A stretch of 64,000 nucleotides of DNA from Pseudorhodoplanes sp. GTDB taxonomy: Bacteria > Pseudomonadota > Alphaproteobacteria > Rhizobiales > Xanthobacteraceae. Positions 1 to 8,447 of the stretch are shown here, piece after piece. Under the pieces are notes generated by a model. That model saw nothing but the letters and a program-made list of their open reading frames with translations, had not been told where the DNA came from and searched no databases. Location: NCBI GenBank assembly GCA_032027085.1, contig JAVSMS010000001.1:1690332-1754331 (forward strand). Direction: 5' to 3'. Numbering within the stretch: the stretch's first letter is position 1; the number at the start of each line of letters is the position of its first letter. The translations under genes and the position numbers were made by a program.

Positions 1-723
1 GGCATCATCGTTCTCTTCCTGGGCGTTCTTGCCGTGATCGCCGCCTGGTGGCTGTCGCAGCAACGATTGATGTCCAAACCCTGGCTCGAAGCCGGCCCGG
101 CCGGTAGCGTTCCCGGCACCGGTGCATCGCCGCTGCCGGCGGCAAAGCTCGGCCTGGGTTTCTTTATCGTCGTCGCCAGCGCGCTGTTTACCCTCTTCCT
201 CAGCGCCTATTCGACGCGCATGCAGATGGGAGACTGGCGGCCTCTGCCGGTGCCGCCGCTCTTGTGGTTCAACACCTTTGTGCTGGTGCTAAGCAGTGCG
301 GCGCTGCAATGGGCGCGCGGCGCGGCGCGGCGGGACGAGCGTGAGACGATAAAGACCGGCCTCCTCGCCGCATGCGCTTGCACGCTTGTCTTCCTTGGGG
401 GGCAAATCGCGGCTTGGCATCAACTGAACGCTGCCGGGTACGGTCTGGCCTCCAATCCTGCCAACGCTTTCTTCTATGTGCTCACCGCGGCGCATGCGCT
501 GCATGTCTTCGGCGGCCTGGTGGCTTTAGCCCGGACCGTACAAAAAGCCTGGCGTGGCGTCAGCATGGGCAAGTTGCGGCTGAGCGTCGAACTCTGCGCC
601 ATCTACTGGCATTTTCTGCTTCTCGTCTGGCTGCTGCTGTTCGCATTGCTGCTGATCGAGCCAGGCGATTCCCTTTCAGAGTTTCTCGCGCGCTGCGTTC
701 AGCTCATTCCGGGAGCGAGGTAG
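1..723 (+). CDS. Heme-copper oxidase subunit III-like protein, 5' end outside the window
   Basis: The reading frame is open from base 1, so the start lies upstream; a GTG at 34 is in the middle of a membrane helix and is not a convincing start. About six hydrophobic segments are visible. The stretch FYVLTAAHALHVFGG and the later IYWHFLLLVWLL match the conserved helices of cytochrome oxidase subunit III (the GxHxxHVxxG and YWHFVDxVW motifs), in a diverged form. Subunit III is an integral membrane partner of the catalytic subunits. The gene sits 4 nt before a second subunit III-like gene and is probably co-transcribed with subunits I and II upstream. Bradyrhizobium coxMNOP is a known case of an oxidase cluster with two subunit III-like genes; orthology to it is my inference. 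Confidence 0.8.
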   Translation, partial: GIIVLFLGVLAVIAAWWLSQQRLMSKPWLEAGPAGSVPGTGASPLPAAKLGLGFFIVVASALFTLFLSAYSTRMQMGDWRPLPVPPLLWFNTFVLVLSSAALQWARGAARRDERETIKTGLLAACACTLVFLGGQIAAWHQLNAAGYGLASNPANAFFYVLTAAHALHVFGGLVALARTVQKAWRGVSMGKLRLSVELCAIYWHFLLLVWLLLFALLLIEPGDSLSEFLARCVQLIPGAR

Positions 724-727
724 GACG

Positions 728-1471
728 ATGGCCAATCATGCGCTGACGAACACGCACGGTGTGATGGTGGACGCCGGTCAAGCGTTCGAACGACCTGCCG
801 GCTGGCGGGGCATTGCCGCCGACTGGGCCTCCGACCAGCGCGCCTTCAAGAATGTGTCGTGGGGCAAGGCCATGATGTGGATTTTCCTCCTCAGCGACAC
901 CTTCATCTTCAGCTGCTTCCTGCTCTCCTACATGACGGCGCGGATGTCGACGACCGTGCCGTGGCCCAATCCAAGTGAAGTGTTCGCCTTGCATATCGGC
1001 GGGACAAACATCCCGCTCATCCTCATCGCCATCATGACTTTCGTCCTGATCAGCAGCAGCGGAACGATGGCGATGGCGGTCAATTTCGGTTACCGCCGCG
1101 ATCGCGTCAAAACCGCGATCCTGATGCTGCTGACCGCTGCCCTGGGCGCGACATTCGTCGGCATGCAGGCCTTCGAATGGACCAAGCTGATCATGGAAGG
1201 GGTGCGGCCTTGGGAAAATCCGTGGGGCGCCGCGCAATTCGGCTCCAGCTTCTTCATGATCACGGGCTTCCATGGCACGCACGTGACGATCGGCGTGATC
1301 TTCCTGATCATCATTGCGCGCAAGGTCTTACGCGGTGACTTTGATCGCGGCGCACGCGGCTTTTTCACCAGCCACAAGGGCAATTACGAGATCGTCGAGA
1401 TCATGGGCCTCTACTGGCATTTCGTCGATCTCGTGTGGGTCTTCATATTTGCCTTCTTCTATCTGTGGTGA
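728..1471 (+). CDS. Cytochrome c oxidase subunit III family protein
   Basis: This 247-residue integral membrane protein has five predicted helices. GFHGTHVTIG and LYWHFVDLVWVFIFAF near the C-terminus are textbook subunit III motifs. It lacks the first two helices of the seven-helix form of subunit III, as the short bacterial forms do. The start ATG follows the stop of the preceding gene by 4 nt, and the next gene begins 9 nt after the stop, so the three form one operon. It is closer to canonical subunit III than its upstream neighbour. Two tandem subunit III-like proteins suggest an alternative oxidase rather than the main aa3 enzyme; the electron donor cannot be told from this fragment. Confidence 0.9.
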   Translation: MANHALTNTHGVMVDAGQAFERPAGWRGIAADWASDQRAFKNVSWGKAMMWIFLLSDTFIFSCFLLSYMTARMSTTVPWPNPSEVFALHIGGTNIPLILIAIMTFVLISSSGTMAMAVNFGYRRDRVKTAILMLLTAALGATFVGMQAFEWTKLIMEGVRPWENPWGAAQFGSSFFMITGFHGTHVTIGVIFLIIIARKVLRGDFDRGARGFFTSHKGNYEIVEIMGLYWHFVDLVWVFIFAFFYLW

Positions 1472-1480
1472 GGACGGGCC

Positions 1481-1813
1481 ATGGCACAGGCTGTCGCGCA
1501 TGCCGAAGGACAACAGCATCCGATCAAGCTCTATCTCGTCGTGTGGGGATGGCTATTCATCCTCAGCGCCGGGTCCTATCTCGTCGATTATTTTCATCTC
1601 CAGGGTTACCTGAGGTGGTCGCTGATCCTTTTGTTCATGATCCTGAAGGCAGGTCTGATCGTCGCCGTCTTCATGCACATGGCCTGGGAACGGCTCGCAC
1701 TGGTTTATGCCATTCTGACGCCGCCGGTCTTCGTTCTGGTCTTTGTCGCTATCATGGTGTTCGAATCTGACTACACCCGTCTGATACGCGTGATTTTCTT
1801 CGGAGAGTCATGA
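1481..1813 (+). CDS. Cytochrome C oxidase subunit IV family protein
   Basis: A 110-residue protein with three hydrophobic segments, placed directly after a subunit III gene. The segment VAVFMHMAWERLALVYAIL is typical of the small prokaryotic subunit IV (COX4_pro) family, which packs against the oxidase core and is thought to help assembly or stability. It is the last gene of the operon: its stop at 1813 is followed within 10 nt by a GC-rich hairpin. The ATG at 1481 is preceded by a GAGGACGGGCC stretch that can serve as ribosome binding site. Confidence 0.85.
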   Translation: MAQAVAHAEGQQHPIKLYLVVWGWLFILSAGSYLVDYFHLQGYLRWSLILLFMILKAGLIVAVFMHMAWERLALVYAILTPPVFVLVFVAIMVFESDYTRLIRVIFFGES

Positions 1814-1820
1814 AACATGC

Positions 1821-1850
1821 AAGGCCGCGTCCATCATCGGACGCGGCCTT
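1821..1850. terminator. GC-rich hairpin between convergent genes
   Basis: Arms 1821-1832 and 1839-1850 are perfectly complementary (12 bp, 6-nt loop). It lies between the end of the oxidase operon (1813) and the end of the DUF2189 gene on the other strand (1881). There is no T tract, so it may act as a transcript-end stabiliser or Rho-assisted terminator for both genes. Confidence 0.55.
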
Positions 1851-1880
1851 GTCAGTCGTGACGTTTGCGCGCAGCGTCAG

Positions 1881-2774
1881 TTATTCCTTGTCACGCGCCC
1901 ACGGAAAGAGAACAACGGGGAAGTCCGCGGCATAGCGCCGGCCTTTCCGCGGATGATGTAACTCCGGGCGCGGGCTCAGATCCGGCGCCACCACTTTGCG
2001 GTACAGATGCCAGCTTGCATGCCCCAAGATCGGCATAACCACCGCAAGGCCGACAAAAAATGGCAGCGCGCCAATCACCAAAGCGACGGCGATGAACAAG
2101 CCCCAAGCCGCCATGACAACCGGATTAACCAGAACCGACTTGATCGACGTGTGCATGGCGACGACTGCGCCCACATCGTGATCCAGCAAAAGCGGGAAGG
2201 AAATGACGGAGAGCGAGAACGCCGCGACCGCGAACAGGAAGCCGATAGCATTGCCGAGAATAATCAGCGTCCAGCCCTCCCGGGTGGTGAAGATATCCTT
2301 GAGGAATTGTTCAAGGGATTCCGGCGAACCATAGCCGAAAAGCGACTGATAGACCCATTGGGCAACGCCGAGCCAGACCACGAAGATCGCCATCAACAGC
2401 AGCGCGAGAGCAGCAATGGCGGCTGCAGACGAACTGCGTCCCACTTCAAAGGCGTGCGTCCAGGCTGTGTCCAGACCCTCCTCGCGGCGTCGGCTCAGCT
2501 CGTAGAAGCCGATCGCCGCAAAGGGACCGATCAGCGCAAAACCCGCCGCGAGCGGAAACAGGATCGGCATCATGTTGTAGCCGAATGACAGGCGCGCCAG
2601 CATGAGTCCTACGATGGGATAGATCACGGCGAGAAGCAGCACATGTGTCGGCATCGCCCAGAAGTCATCGATGCCTTTCATCAAAGCATCTTTCAAATCT
2701 GCAAATCCAATCTTGCGCACGATCGGCTGCGCAGGCGCTTCACCCGCGCCGCTAATCACATGGAATGTGGCCAT
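1881..2774 (-). CDS. DUF2189 domain membrane protein
   Basis: A 297-residue integral membrane protein with roughly six hydrophobic helices. Its N-terminal region (DLKDALMKGIDDF, then GLMLARLSFGYNMMPILFP) matches the DUF2189 family, found in many alphaproteobacteria and of unknown function. The start was set at 2774 because GGGAGG lies seven bases before this ATG; another ATG two codons upstream (2780) is too close to that site, and the longer open frame to 2984 has no support. The gene stands alone, convergent with the oxidase operon and 350 nt downstream of the glutamine synthetase-like gene. Confidence 0.8.
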   Translation of the reverse strand: MATFHVISGAGEAPAQPIVRKIGFADLKDALMKGIDDFWAMPTHVLLLAVIYPIVGLMLARLSFGYNMMPILFPLAAGFALIGPFAAIGFYELSRRREEGLDTAWTHAFEVGRSSSAAAIAALALLLMAIFVVWLGVAQWVYQSLFGYGSPESLEQFLKDIFTTREGWTLIILGNAIGFLFAVAAFSLSVISFPLLLDHDVGAVVAMHTSIKSVLVNPVVMAAWGLFIAVALVIGALPFFVGLAVVMPILGHASWHLYRKVVAPDLSPRPELHHPRKGRRYAADFPVVLFPWARDKE

Positions 2775-3124
2775 GATCATGCCTCCCTTCCCGTTCTTCG
2801 AACGGTCGCGAGGCTCCGGGCAACTAATACGTTGTGTTCCCGCGCTGGTCACGCCGGAGTTGCGACCTGCTGTAAACCAAATATACGCTCTTCTTCGAAA
2901 GTTGTCGCCCCGGCAGCAGAGTAGAGTTCGGTATCTTGCCGAGAACCTGGCGCTCGCGCACGAAAACGTGAAGACCCGCAGCACTGCAGTCCTCGCCGCG
3001 ATCCGGTTTCTGACGAGAACTTAAACTCTACGCGGATACCAAACTCGGTCGAGCGAGTGCCAGCAACGAGACCCGGCCGGCGATTCGAGACGCGAAACAT
3101 GACGAGTATCAGCGACCCCCGCGG
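2775..3124. other. Gene-free stretch upstream of the DUF2189 gene
   Basis: No credible gene is visible in these 350 bases; they must hold the promoter of the DUF2189 gene and the end of the upstream operon. A 12-base sequence at 2924-2935 recurs in inverted orientation at 3035-3046 with one mismatch, 99 bases apart. This is weak evidence of an old duplication or regulatory pair, and I see nothing else. Confidence 0.4.
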
Positions 3125-4612
3125 TCAGAACAGGTCGAAATATTCCTTCTGTTCCCAGTGCGTCACTTCGGATGTGTCCTCTTTTTCTTCTGCCCGATAC
3201 CGCGCAATCTCCGCGTCCTTGATGCGCAGATAATAATCGACAAAGCCGTTGCCGAACCCCTTGCGGAAGCATGCGCTTGTCCGCAGCGCATCAAGCGCCT
3301 CGCCGAGCGATTTGGGCATCGGTTCCGCCTTGGTCTCATAAGGCGTATCCGCGGACGGCCCCGGATCAAGCTCACACCCCACACCGTCAAGGCCCGCAAC
3401 AATCTGGGACGCCATATAGAGATAAGGATTAGCCGCCGGTTCGCCGATGCGATTTTCCAGATGCGTTGCCGGATCGCCTGCGCGACCCATCACCCGCACC
3501 ATCACGCCGCGGTTATCCTGCCCCCAAATCACCCGGTCGGGCGCCAGAGCATAGGCGCGATAGCGCTTGTAGCCATTGAGCGTCGGCGTCGCGAAAGCCG
3601 CGGCCGCCCTGGCATTGACCAGCAGGCCGGCGAGGTAGGACCGGCCGAAGGGCGAAAGCACCTGTGCTCCATCATTAGAAACAAAGACGTTGGCCTTGGT
3701 TTTCGAATCGAGCAGCGACTGATGCAGGTGCCAGCCGCTCGAAAAAATATTCGGCAGACCCGGCCGGCACATGAAGGTGCAATGCAGCCCCTGCCGGCGC
3801 GCCACCTGCTTCATGGCGCTGCGGAACAGTATCATCATGTCGGCAGCCTGCAGCCCCGGCATCGGACGGAAGGTGAATTCGCACTGGCTCGGTCCGAGCT
3901 CCACCTCCATGGAACGGAACGGCAGACCGAGCGCAGTCACGGTGCGCCAGAAAGGCTCAAGCACGGGCTCTATCTGATCCGCGCGCGCTTCGGTGAGGAG
4001 TTGGAATCCCTGGTGGATGAAACTCACGTCCGGCGGTTCGCCGGGCCATGTGCAGTCAGCCGGCGCGAGCTTCGGATCTTCCAGCTTGAAGAGATGAAAT
4101 TCGACTTCAAGACCCGCAACAAAATCAAAGCCGGCGTCGGAAAGACGCGAGAGCGCGTTGCGATAAAGCTGCCGGGTGGAAAACGGAACCGGCTTTCCAT
4201 TCGGAAAATAGATGTCGCACAGCAGCCAGCCGGTATTCGGCGCCCAGGGCAGAACGCGAAACGTCGTCGGATCAGCGATCATCAGAAAATCGCCGGCGCC
4301 TTCCATTTCCGGCATGCCGAAACCGCCGCCCGGCGTGAAGACCGGAAATACGGTGCGATGCGAGGTATCCTTGGCAAGCAGGGTCGACGTCATCGCGACC
4401 CCGTTACGCATCAATTTGGCGGCCTCGCGCGCCGCCACGGTCTTGCCCCGCAGCACGCCGTGCTGATCGGGAAAGGAAAAACGCACAAGCTCAAGCTTGT
4501 GCGCTTGAATGTCCTGCTCGACCGAGGCGGCAGCCTTCATCTGCTCGCCGGACCACAGATCATGCCGCTCGACAAAACTCATCCCGGACGCGCGATGGTC
4601 GTGCGAGGACAT
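3125..4612 (-). CDS. Glutamine synthetase family (gamma-glutamyl amine ligase-like)
   Basis: This 495-residue protein has the glutamine synthetase catalytic fold: LEVEFHLF at 168-175, ELGPSQCE at 238-245, SGWHLHQSL at 292-300, NGYKRYR at 346-352 and ENRIGEPAANPYL at 386-398. These are the metal, ATP and glutamate binding motifs, all present, so it should be active. Its length and motif spelling are those of the GlnA-like ligases (PuuA, GlnT, TdnQ/AtdA1 types) that join glutamate to an amine, rather than of housekeeping GlnA. Only 24 nt separate it from the Rieske oxygenase gene upstream, and GGAG lies 8 nt before the ATG. The pairing suggests it prepares an amine for oxygenation; the substrate is unknown. 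Confidence 0.85.
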   Translation of the reverse strand: MSSHDHRASGMSFVERHDLWSGEQMKAAASVEQDIQAHKLELVRFSFPDQHGVLRGKTVAAREAAKLMRNGVAMTSTLLAKDTSHRTVFPVFTPGGGFGMPEMEGAGDFLMIADPTTFRVLPWAPNTGWLLCDIYFPNGKPVPFSTRQLYRNALSRLSDAGFDFVAGLEVEFHLFKLEDPKLAPADCTWPGEPPDVSFIHQGFQLLTEARADQIEPVLEPFWRTVTALGLPFRSMEVELGPSQCEFTFRPMPGLQAADMMILFRSAMKQVARRQGLHCTFMCRPGLPNIFSSGWHLHQSLLDSKTKANVFVSNDGAQVLSPFGRSYLAGLLVNARAAAAFATPTLNGYKRYRAYALAPDRVIWGQDNRGVMVRVMGRAGDPATHLENRIGEPAANPYLYMASQIVAGLDGVGCELDPGPSADTPYETKAEPMPKSLGEALDALRTSACFRKGFGNGFVDYYLRIKDAEIARYRAEEKEDTSEVTHWEQKEYFDLF

Positions 4613-4636
4613 CGGACTGCTCCAGCGAAGGGGCCG

Positions 4637-5947
4637 TCAATGCCCGGCCCACGAATTTTTCCGTCGCTTCTCTTCCGCGCTGCGCCAATAGCCCTGCCAG
4701 TCAGCGGCCGGGCCGATGCCGTCGATCGCCGCAGGGCCAATCATTTTGCCGGCCGCGTCAGGATCGAGCACCATCAGGAGCTTTTCATCGTCCTTGCCGG
4801 CCTTGGCGATCGCGTCGCGCAGAATGCGCCGATAGGCGGTGATCGCCTTGTCCGACTGGCCGAGATGCTCCTTGGTGCGATCCTGGATTTCTCCCATCGA
4901 TTCGCAGGCCCATTGATCGTGTACGTTGATGTCGGCGCCCATGCCGGTATAGGTCTCGTGTTCCTGCTCGTGCGGATCGAAACCGTAATCGTTGCGCTTG
5001 TTCTTGCGCGGAATGTAATCGGGCAGTTCATAAAGCTCGAGGCGCTGGCGCCGCATCTCATCCTTGTCCACGGGCCCGCCGAAGCTGGTGAAGATCGCAT
5101 ACCAGTAGTGCTTGGTGTCGTCGACCGGCACGTGCCATTGCGTGATCGTCATGTCGCTCGACATCGGGATGGTGAAAGAATTGGGAAATATCAAATTGGT
5201 GACGCGCACATGCATCTTGGCGTCATTGATCTGACGCAGCGTCATCAAGCGCAATCCAAATTCGGTATGTTCGACCTCGATCCGCGGACGCGGGAATTCG
5301 CGCATGATTTTGCTGATCGGCATGTCGGAATCGACAGAGTGGTCCCGAAACACCTTGCCGTAGCCTTTGGTCGGGTCTTCGTCTTCAAAGAAACGATGCA
5401 GAAATGACGTGTGTACGGGGTCGATACCGACCTCAAGCGACTGCAGCCAGTTGCACTCGATCAGCCCCTTGAATGCGAAAGTGTGAGAATCGGGCGCGAT
5501 GAAGCAATCCATTTCCGGAAAAGCCGGCGGCTCACCGGGGCCCATATAGGCGAACAGAATGCCGCTCTTCTCGACGACCGGATAAGACCTTTGCTTGATG
5601 TTGCTGCAGAGATTGCTGTCGTCCGGTTCGGCGGGCGTCTCCAGGCATTTCCCATTTACGTCGAACTTCCAGCCATGAAAGGCGCAGCGCAGACCGTCAG
5701 ATTCCAGACGCCCGAACGCCAGGTCGGTGCCGCGATGTGGGCAGGCGCGATCGAGAAGTCCGTAGCGTCCTTCTCCGTCCTTGAAGATCACCAGATTTTC
5801 GCCAAGCAGCTTGACCGGCTTGATCGGCCGGTTGCCCGACAATTCATCCACCAGAGCCGCCGGCTGCCAGTAGCGACGGAGCAGGTTACCAGTGCCCGTA
5901 CCCCGGCCAGTCCGGGTGATGAGATTGTTCTGCTCTGCGCTCAGCAT
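4637..5947 (-). CDS. Rieske-type aromatic ring-hydroxylating oxygenase, alpha subunit
   Basis: A 436-residue oxygenase of the phthalate dioxygenase-like group. The Rieske [2Fe-2S] ligands are C69-x-H71 (CPHRG) and C88-x2-H91 (CAFHGW). The mononuclear iron site shows as GIDPVHTSFLH with D176, H179 and H184. Such enzymes work as alpha-only oligomers and need a separate reductase, which is not in the window. I chose the ATG at 5947, with GGAG six bases ahead, over a TTG 48 nt upstream. A TATAAA -10-like hexamer lies at 5987-5992 on this strand. The gene is followed by the glutamine synthetase-like gene, probably as one operon. Substrate unknown. Confidence 0.9.
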   Translation of the reverse strand: MLSAEQNNLITRTGRGTGTGNLLRRYWQPAALVDELSGNRPIKPVKLLGENLVIFKDGEGRYGLLDRACPHRGTDLAFGRLESDGLRCAFHGWKFDVNGKCLETPAEPDDSNLCSNIKQRSYPVVEKSGILFAYMGPGEPPAFPEMDCFIAPDSHTFAFKGLIECNWLQSLEVGIDPVHTSFLHRFFEDEDPTKGYGKVFRDHSVDSDMPISKIMREFPRPRIEVEHTEFGLRLMTLRQINDAKMHVRVTNLIFPNSFTIPMSSDMTITQWHVPVDDTKHYWYAIFTSFGGPVDKDEMRRQRLELYELPDYIPRKNKRNDYGFDPHEQEHETYTGMGADINVHDQWACESMGEIQDRTKEHLGQSDKAITAYRRILRDAIAKAGKDDEKLLMVLDPDAAGKMIGPAAIDGIGPAADWQGYWRSAEEKRRKNSWAGH

Positions 5948-6080
5948 GGAGAGCTCCGTTCTGTCCGCTTGTTGCGTCGGAGCAAGTTTATACAATTACT
6001 CAAAAAAGCAACACGCGCCGGGAGGGGACGGCCAGACAGCAACGGCGGGACAAAACCCGGCCGTTTTGGAAACGTGAAAA

Positions 6081-6431
6081 TCAGGACCAGCCGACCGCCG
6101 CGCGTCTGCGGATATAGGCCTCGCGCCGTCCACGCAGGCGCTCCGCCATGGTGCGGGCTTCCTCCAAGGTGGAGGCGGCACAGGTGCGGTATTCCAGTTC
6201 GCCGCTGCGATGGGGCGTGCGTTTGCGCGCAAAAAGCAGACGCAGGCCTGACGCCGGCTTGGGCAGCAGAATGGCAAGGCTTTGCGCCACATTGCCGGAA
6301 TGCGAGAAGGCGATCTGTTCGCCGGTACCAGTATGCCGGACCTCAAAAACGCCGGGTCCGATCGGGGCATCGATATACCCGCCATGATCCGGATTTGGAA
6401 AAGGCTTCCAGTTGACCCAGGAGCTGACCAT
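6081..6431 (-). CDS. Conserved small protein of unknown function
   Basis: A 116-residue soluble protein that I do not recognise as a named family. It starts with an aromatic segment (WVNWKPFPNP), followed by a GPGVFEVRHTGTGEQ block reminiscent of short alphaproteobacterial hypothetical proteins, and ends rich in arginine with no cysteines. AAGGAAG lies about six bases before the ATG, which supports translation. It lies between the MBL-fold gene and the Rieske gene on the same strand, about 130 nt from each, so co-transcription is possible but not shown. Confidence 0.6.
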   Translation of the reverse strand: MVSSWVNWKPFPNPDHGGYIDAPIGPGVFEVRHTGTGEQIAFSHSGNVAQSLAILLPKPASGLRLLFARKRTPHRSGELEYRTCAASTLEEARTMAERLRGRREAYIRRRAAVGWS

Positions 6432-6579
6432 TTTCTTCTTCCTTACCGTTGTAGCCTGCCCCTATCCCCTGCATGGCCTCGATGTGTAGCCAAAACAAAC
6501 GCCCAGCAAGGCCAAAGCGTTCCCGGCCAAGACAAATTTCAAAGATTTGATGAGGTGGGGCGGTTCGCTTACCCGAGTG

Positions 6580-7431
6580 TCAGCGCCCAGGCAAGACCAC
6601 GACTTTCGGCTTAACCGGCAGAGTGCTCTTGGACAAGACGATCGAGGGCGTCTCGTGCATTTCCACGTCGAATTTACCGCGCATGCGGTCAAGAAACTGA
6701 TTCAAGGTAAATACGCTGAAATAGTGCATCGGGATGATCACCGGCGCCTTCAGACTTTCGAGCACTTCGGTCATCCCGTCCAAATCCAGCGTCATGCCGC
6801 CATCCACCGGGACCATCACGGCGTCCAGCCGACCGATCTCATTGACCTGCTGCGCCGTCAGCGTGTGATGCAGATGCCCGAGATGGGCGATGCAAAGATT
6901 GGCGACTTCGAAAATGAAAATTGAATTGCCATGTTGCTGCGTGCCGCCTCCATAGTCGCGAATGTTGGTGGGCACGTTGCGGACACGCACATCTTTGATC
7001 TGCGCGTCATGCCGCACAGGCTTGCCATACTCACTCGCCCAGCCGCGCAGAACATGCGCAATGCCCGCTTCAGGGCTGTCCGTGTAATGCGTCGAATGCG
7101 CGCGATTCATCGTCACCACATCGGGCAAAACGGGCGGCTTGACGTAATTGTTGTAGTCGGTCGCGATCCGAACCAGACGCGGACTCTCGAGCAGAAAAGT
7201 GGAATGTCCGATATAGGTGATGCGGACCTGATCACTCGACAGAGCCGCAAGGCGCAACGCGGCGGGCATCACACGAAATTCCGGCGATGCGACCAGGCCC
7301 GGACAATTCTCCATCGTTTCGTGCTGGTCAGGCTTTGCCTGCACGCTCTCAAAAGCGTCGCATGACGTCGCAGCAAGCCCAAAGCACGTAAACGCACCCA
7401 CTGCGAGGGCGATCTGGCTCAACACTCTCAT
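6580..7431 (-). CDS. Exported MBL-fold (UlaG-like) metal-dependent hydrolase
   Basis: A 283-residue protein with an N-terminal hydrophobic signal (MRVLSQIALAVGAF), so it is likely periplasmic; a Cys near residue 24 could make it a lipoprotein, but the lipobox is poor. The MBL fold shows as ITYIGHSTFLLES followed later by VPVDGG and IPMHYF. The usual HxHxDH metal motif is replaced by RAHSTHYTD, with HLGHLHH further on, as in a subset of these hydrolases. The start at 7431 has GGAG seven bases upstream; an in-frame GTG at 7464 would destroy the signal peptide. That ribosome binding site lies in the left arm of a long palindrome. Substrate unknown. Confidence 0.75.
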   Translation of the reverse strand: MRVLSQIALAVGAFTCFGLAATSCDAFESVQAKPDQHETMENCPGLVASPEFRVMPAALRLAALSSDQVRITYIGHSTFLLESPRLVRIATDYNNYVKPPVLPDVVTMNRAHSTHYTDSPEAGIAHVLRGWASEYGKPVRHDAQIKDVRVRNVPTNIRDYGGGTQQHGNSIFIFEVANLCIAHLGHLHHTLTAQQVNEIGRLDAVMVPVDGGMTLDLDGMTEVLESLKAPVIIPMHYFSVFTLNQFLDRMRGKFDVEMHETPSIVLSKSTLPVKPKVVVLPGR

Positions 7432-7436
7432 CAGGC

Positions 7437-7477
7437 CGCTCCACGATCCGCGCAAATATGGCACGGATCGTGGAGCG
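7437..7477. promoter_or_regulatory. 14-bp perfect inverted repeat in the MBL gene leader
   Basis: Arms 7437-7450 and 7464-7477 are perfectly complementary with a 13-base spacer. The left arm contains, on the minus strand, the GGAG ribosome binding site of the gene starting at 7431. It could be a hairpin that hides that site or a palindromic operator. Confidence 0.65.
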
Positions 7478-7562
7478 CAGCCACATCACGAGATTGGCAG
7501 CGACGTACAAAGACAAAACGGCGCCCGACGCGGGACCGCTTTCACGGACTTTTGTGGGACAT

Positions 7563-8351
7563 CTAGCGCGAGGAAACGATGAGGCCTTTCGGCGTCACCA
7601 CGACCCAGCGGCCATCCTGGCGGCGGATGGTTTCAACACGGCCGAGCCCGGGCAGGTTCGCGCCGGGAACCACTTCATAAAGACCGTAGCGGCTCTCGAC
7701 CATCGCGGCGCCGTCAAACACTTCTCGCAGCACCCAGCCGCTGACGACCGAAGGCCTGTCAGGCTGCTTCGGCACAATCGAGCCGGTGATTTCGGGCACC
7801 ACCGCAGCGGACGCAGATGCCGCCGGGGCGGCTGCTTTGCGTTCGAGCTTTTCCACTGCGTCGGCCAACCGCGCGAGCTTTGCGGCAGGTTCATTTTGCG
7901 CCTTCTCGCTGCGCTCGACCCGCTCATTGATGCGCGCAAGCTGTGCGCCGGAATTCTTGGCCAGCGCTTCAACACTTGCTCTCAACACGGCGATGTCTGC
8001 CGACAGTTTTGCGGCGACATTTGCTTCGGCGCTCGCAATCATTGTTCGGACCGGTTCGGACGGCGGGCGCACGAATGTTACGGCTGCCCAGGCTCCGACC
8101 ATCGAGCCGAGTGCGGCGGCGATAGCGATGGAAACCGCAAGCACCGTTACACGGCTGAAACGCGGGCGCGCGGCGAGCGCAGCCATCAGCGATGCGGGGA
8201 TGCAATCCAGAAAGGAGGATAGCGGCGTTGCGAAAGCGATGTCGTCGGGCTTTGGCGATTCCGCAGCGTCGGGCTCTCGAGTGGAAACACTTGCGGCAGA
8301 CTGCACGGCTTCGGCTTTGTCGGCGTCGCCGTTACTCGCAGACGTGTCCAT
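7563..8351 (-). CDS. Single-pass membrane protein with coiled coil, unknown function
   Basis: A 262-residue protein with an acidic, Ala-rich N-terminus (about 60 residues), one membrane segment (VTVLAVSIAIAAALGSMVGA), then a helical coiled-coil region (ADIAVLRASVEALAKN and onward) and a C-terminal domain ending GRWVVVTPKGLIVSSR. The topology suggests an inner-membrane anchor with a periplasmic coiled coil. I chose the ATG at 8351, six bases after GGAG, over a TTG two codons upstream. It lies 96 nt downstream of the kinase gene on the same strand. Similar proteins occur next to this kinase in related genomes as far as I recall; no function is known to me. Confidence 0.65.
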   Translation of the reverse strand: MDTSASNGDADKAEAVQSAASVSTREPDAAESPKPDDIAFATPLSSFLDCIPASLMAALAARPRFSRVTVLAVSIAIAAALGSMVGAWAAVTFVRPPSEPVRTMIASAEANVAAKLSADIAVLRASVEALAKNSGAQLARINERVERSEKAQNEPAAKLARLADAVEKLERKAAAPAASASAAVVPEITGSIVPKQPDRPSVVSGWVLREVFDGAAMVESRYGLYEVVPGANLPGLGRVETIRRQDGRWVVVTPKGLIVSSR

Positions 8352-8447
8352 AACCAACTCCGATTGACAAACTCGTCTTCATCAATCGGTAACCATGAGC
8401 CCTTACATTTCTGTTAACGCCGCGCGCGTTGCTGCCTCACGCCGGCG

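Noticed and set aside
3158-5407. A 749-codon open frame on the plus strand across the glutamine synthetase-like and Rieske genes
   Set aside because: It is antisense to two genes with intact motifs, its protein is Arg/His-rich with no domain pattern, and such shadows are common in GC-rich codon usage.
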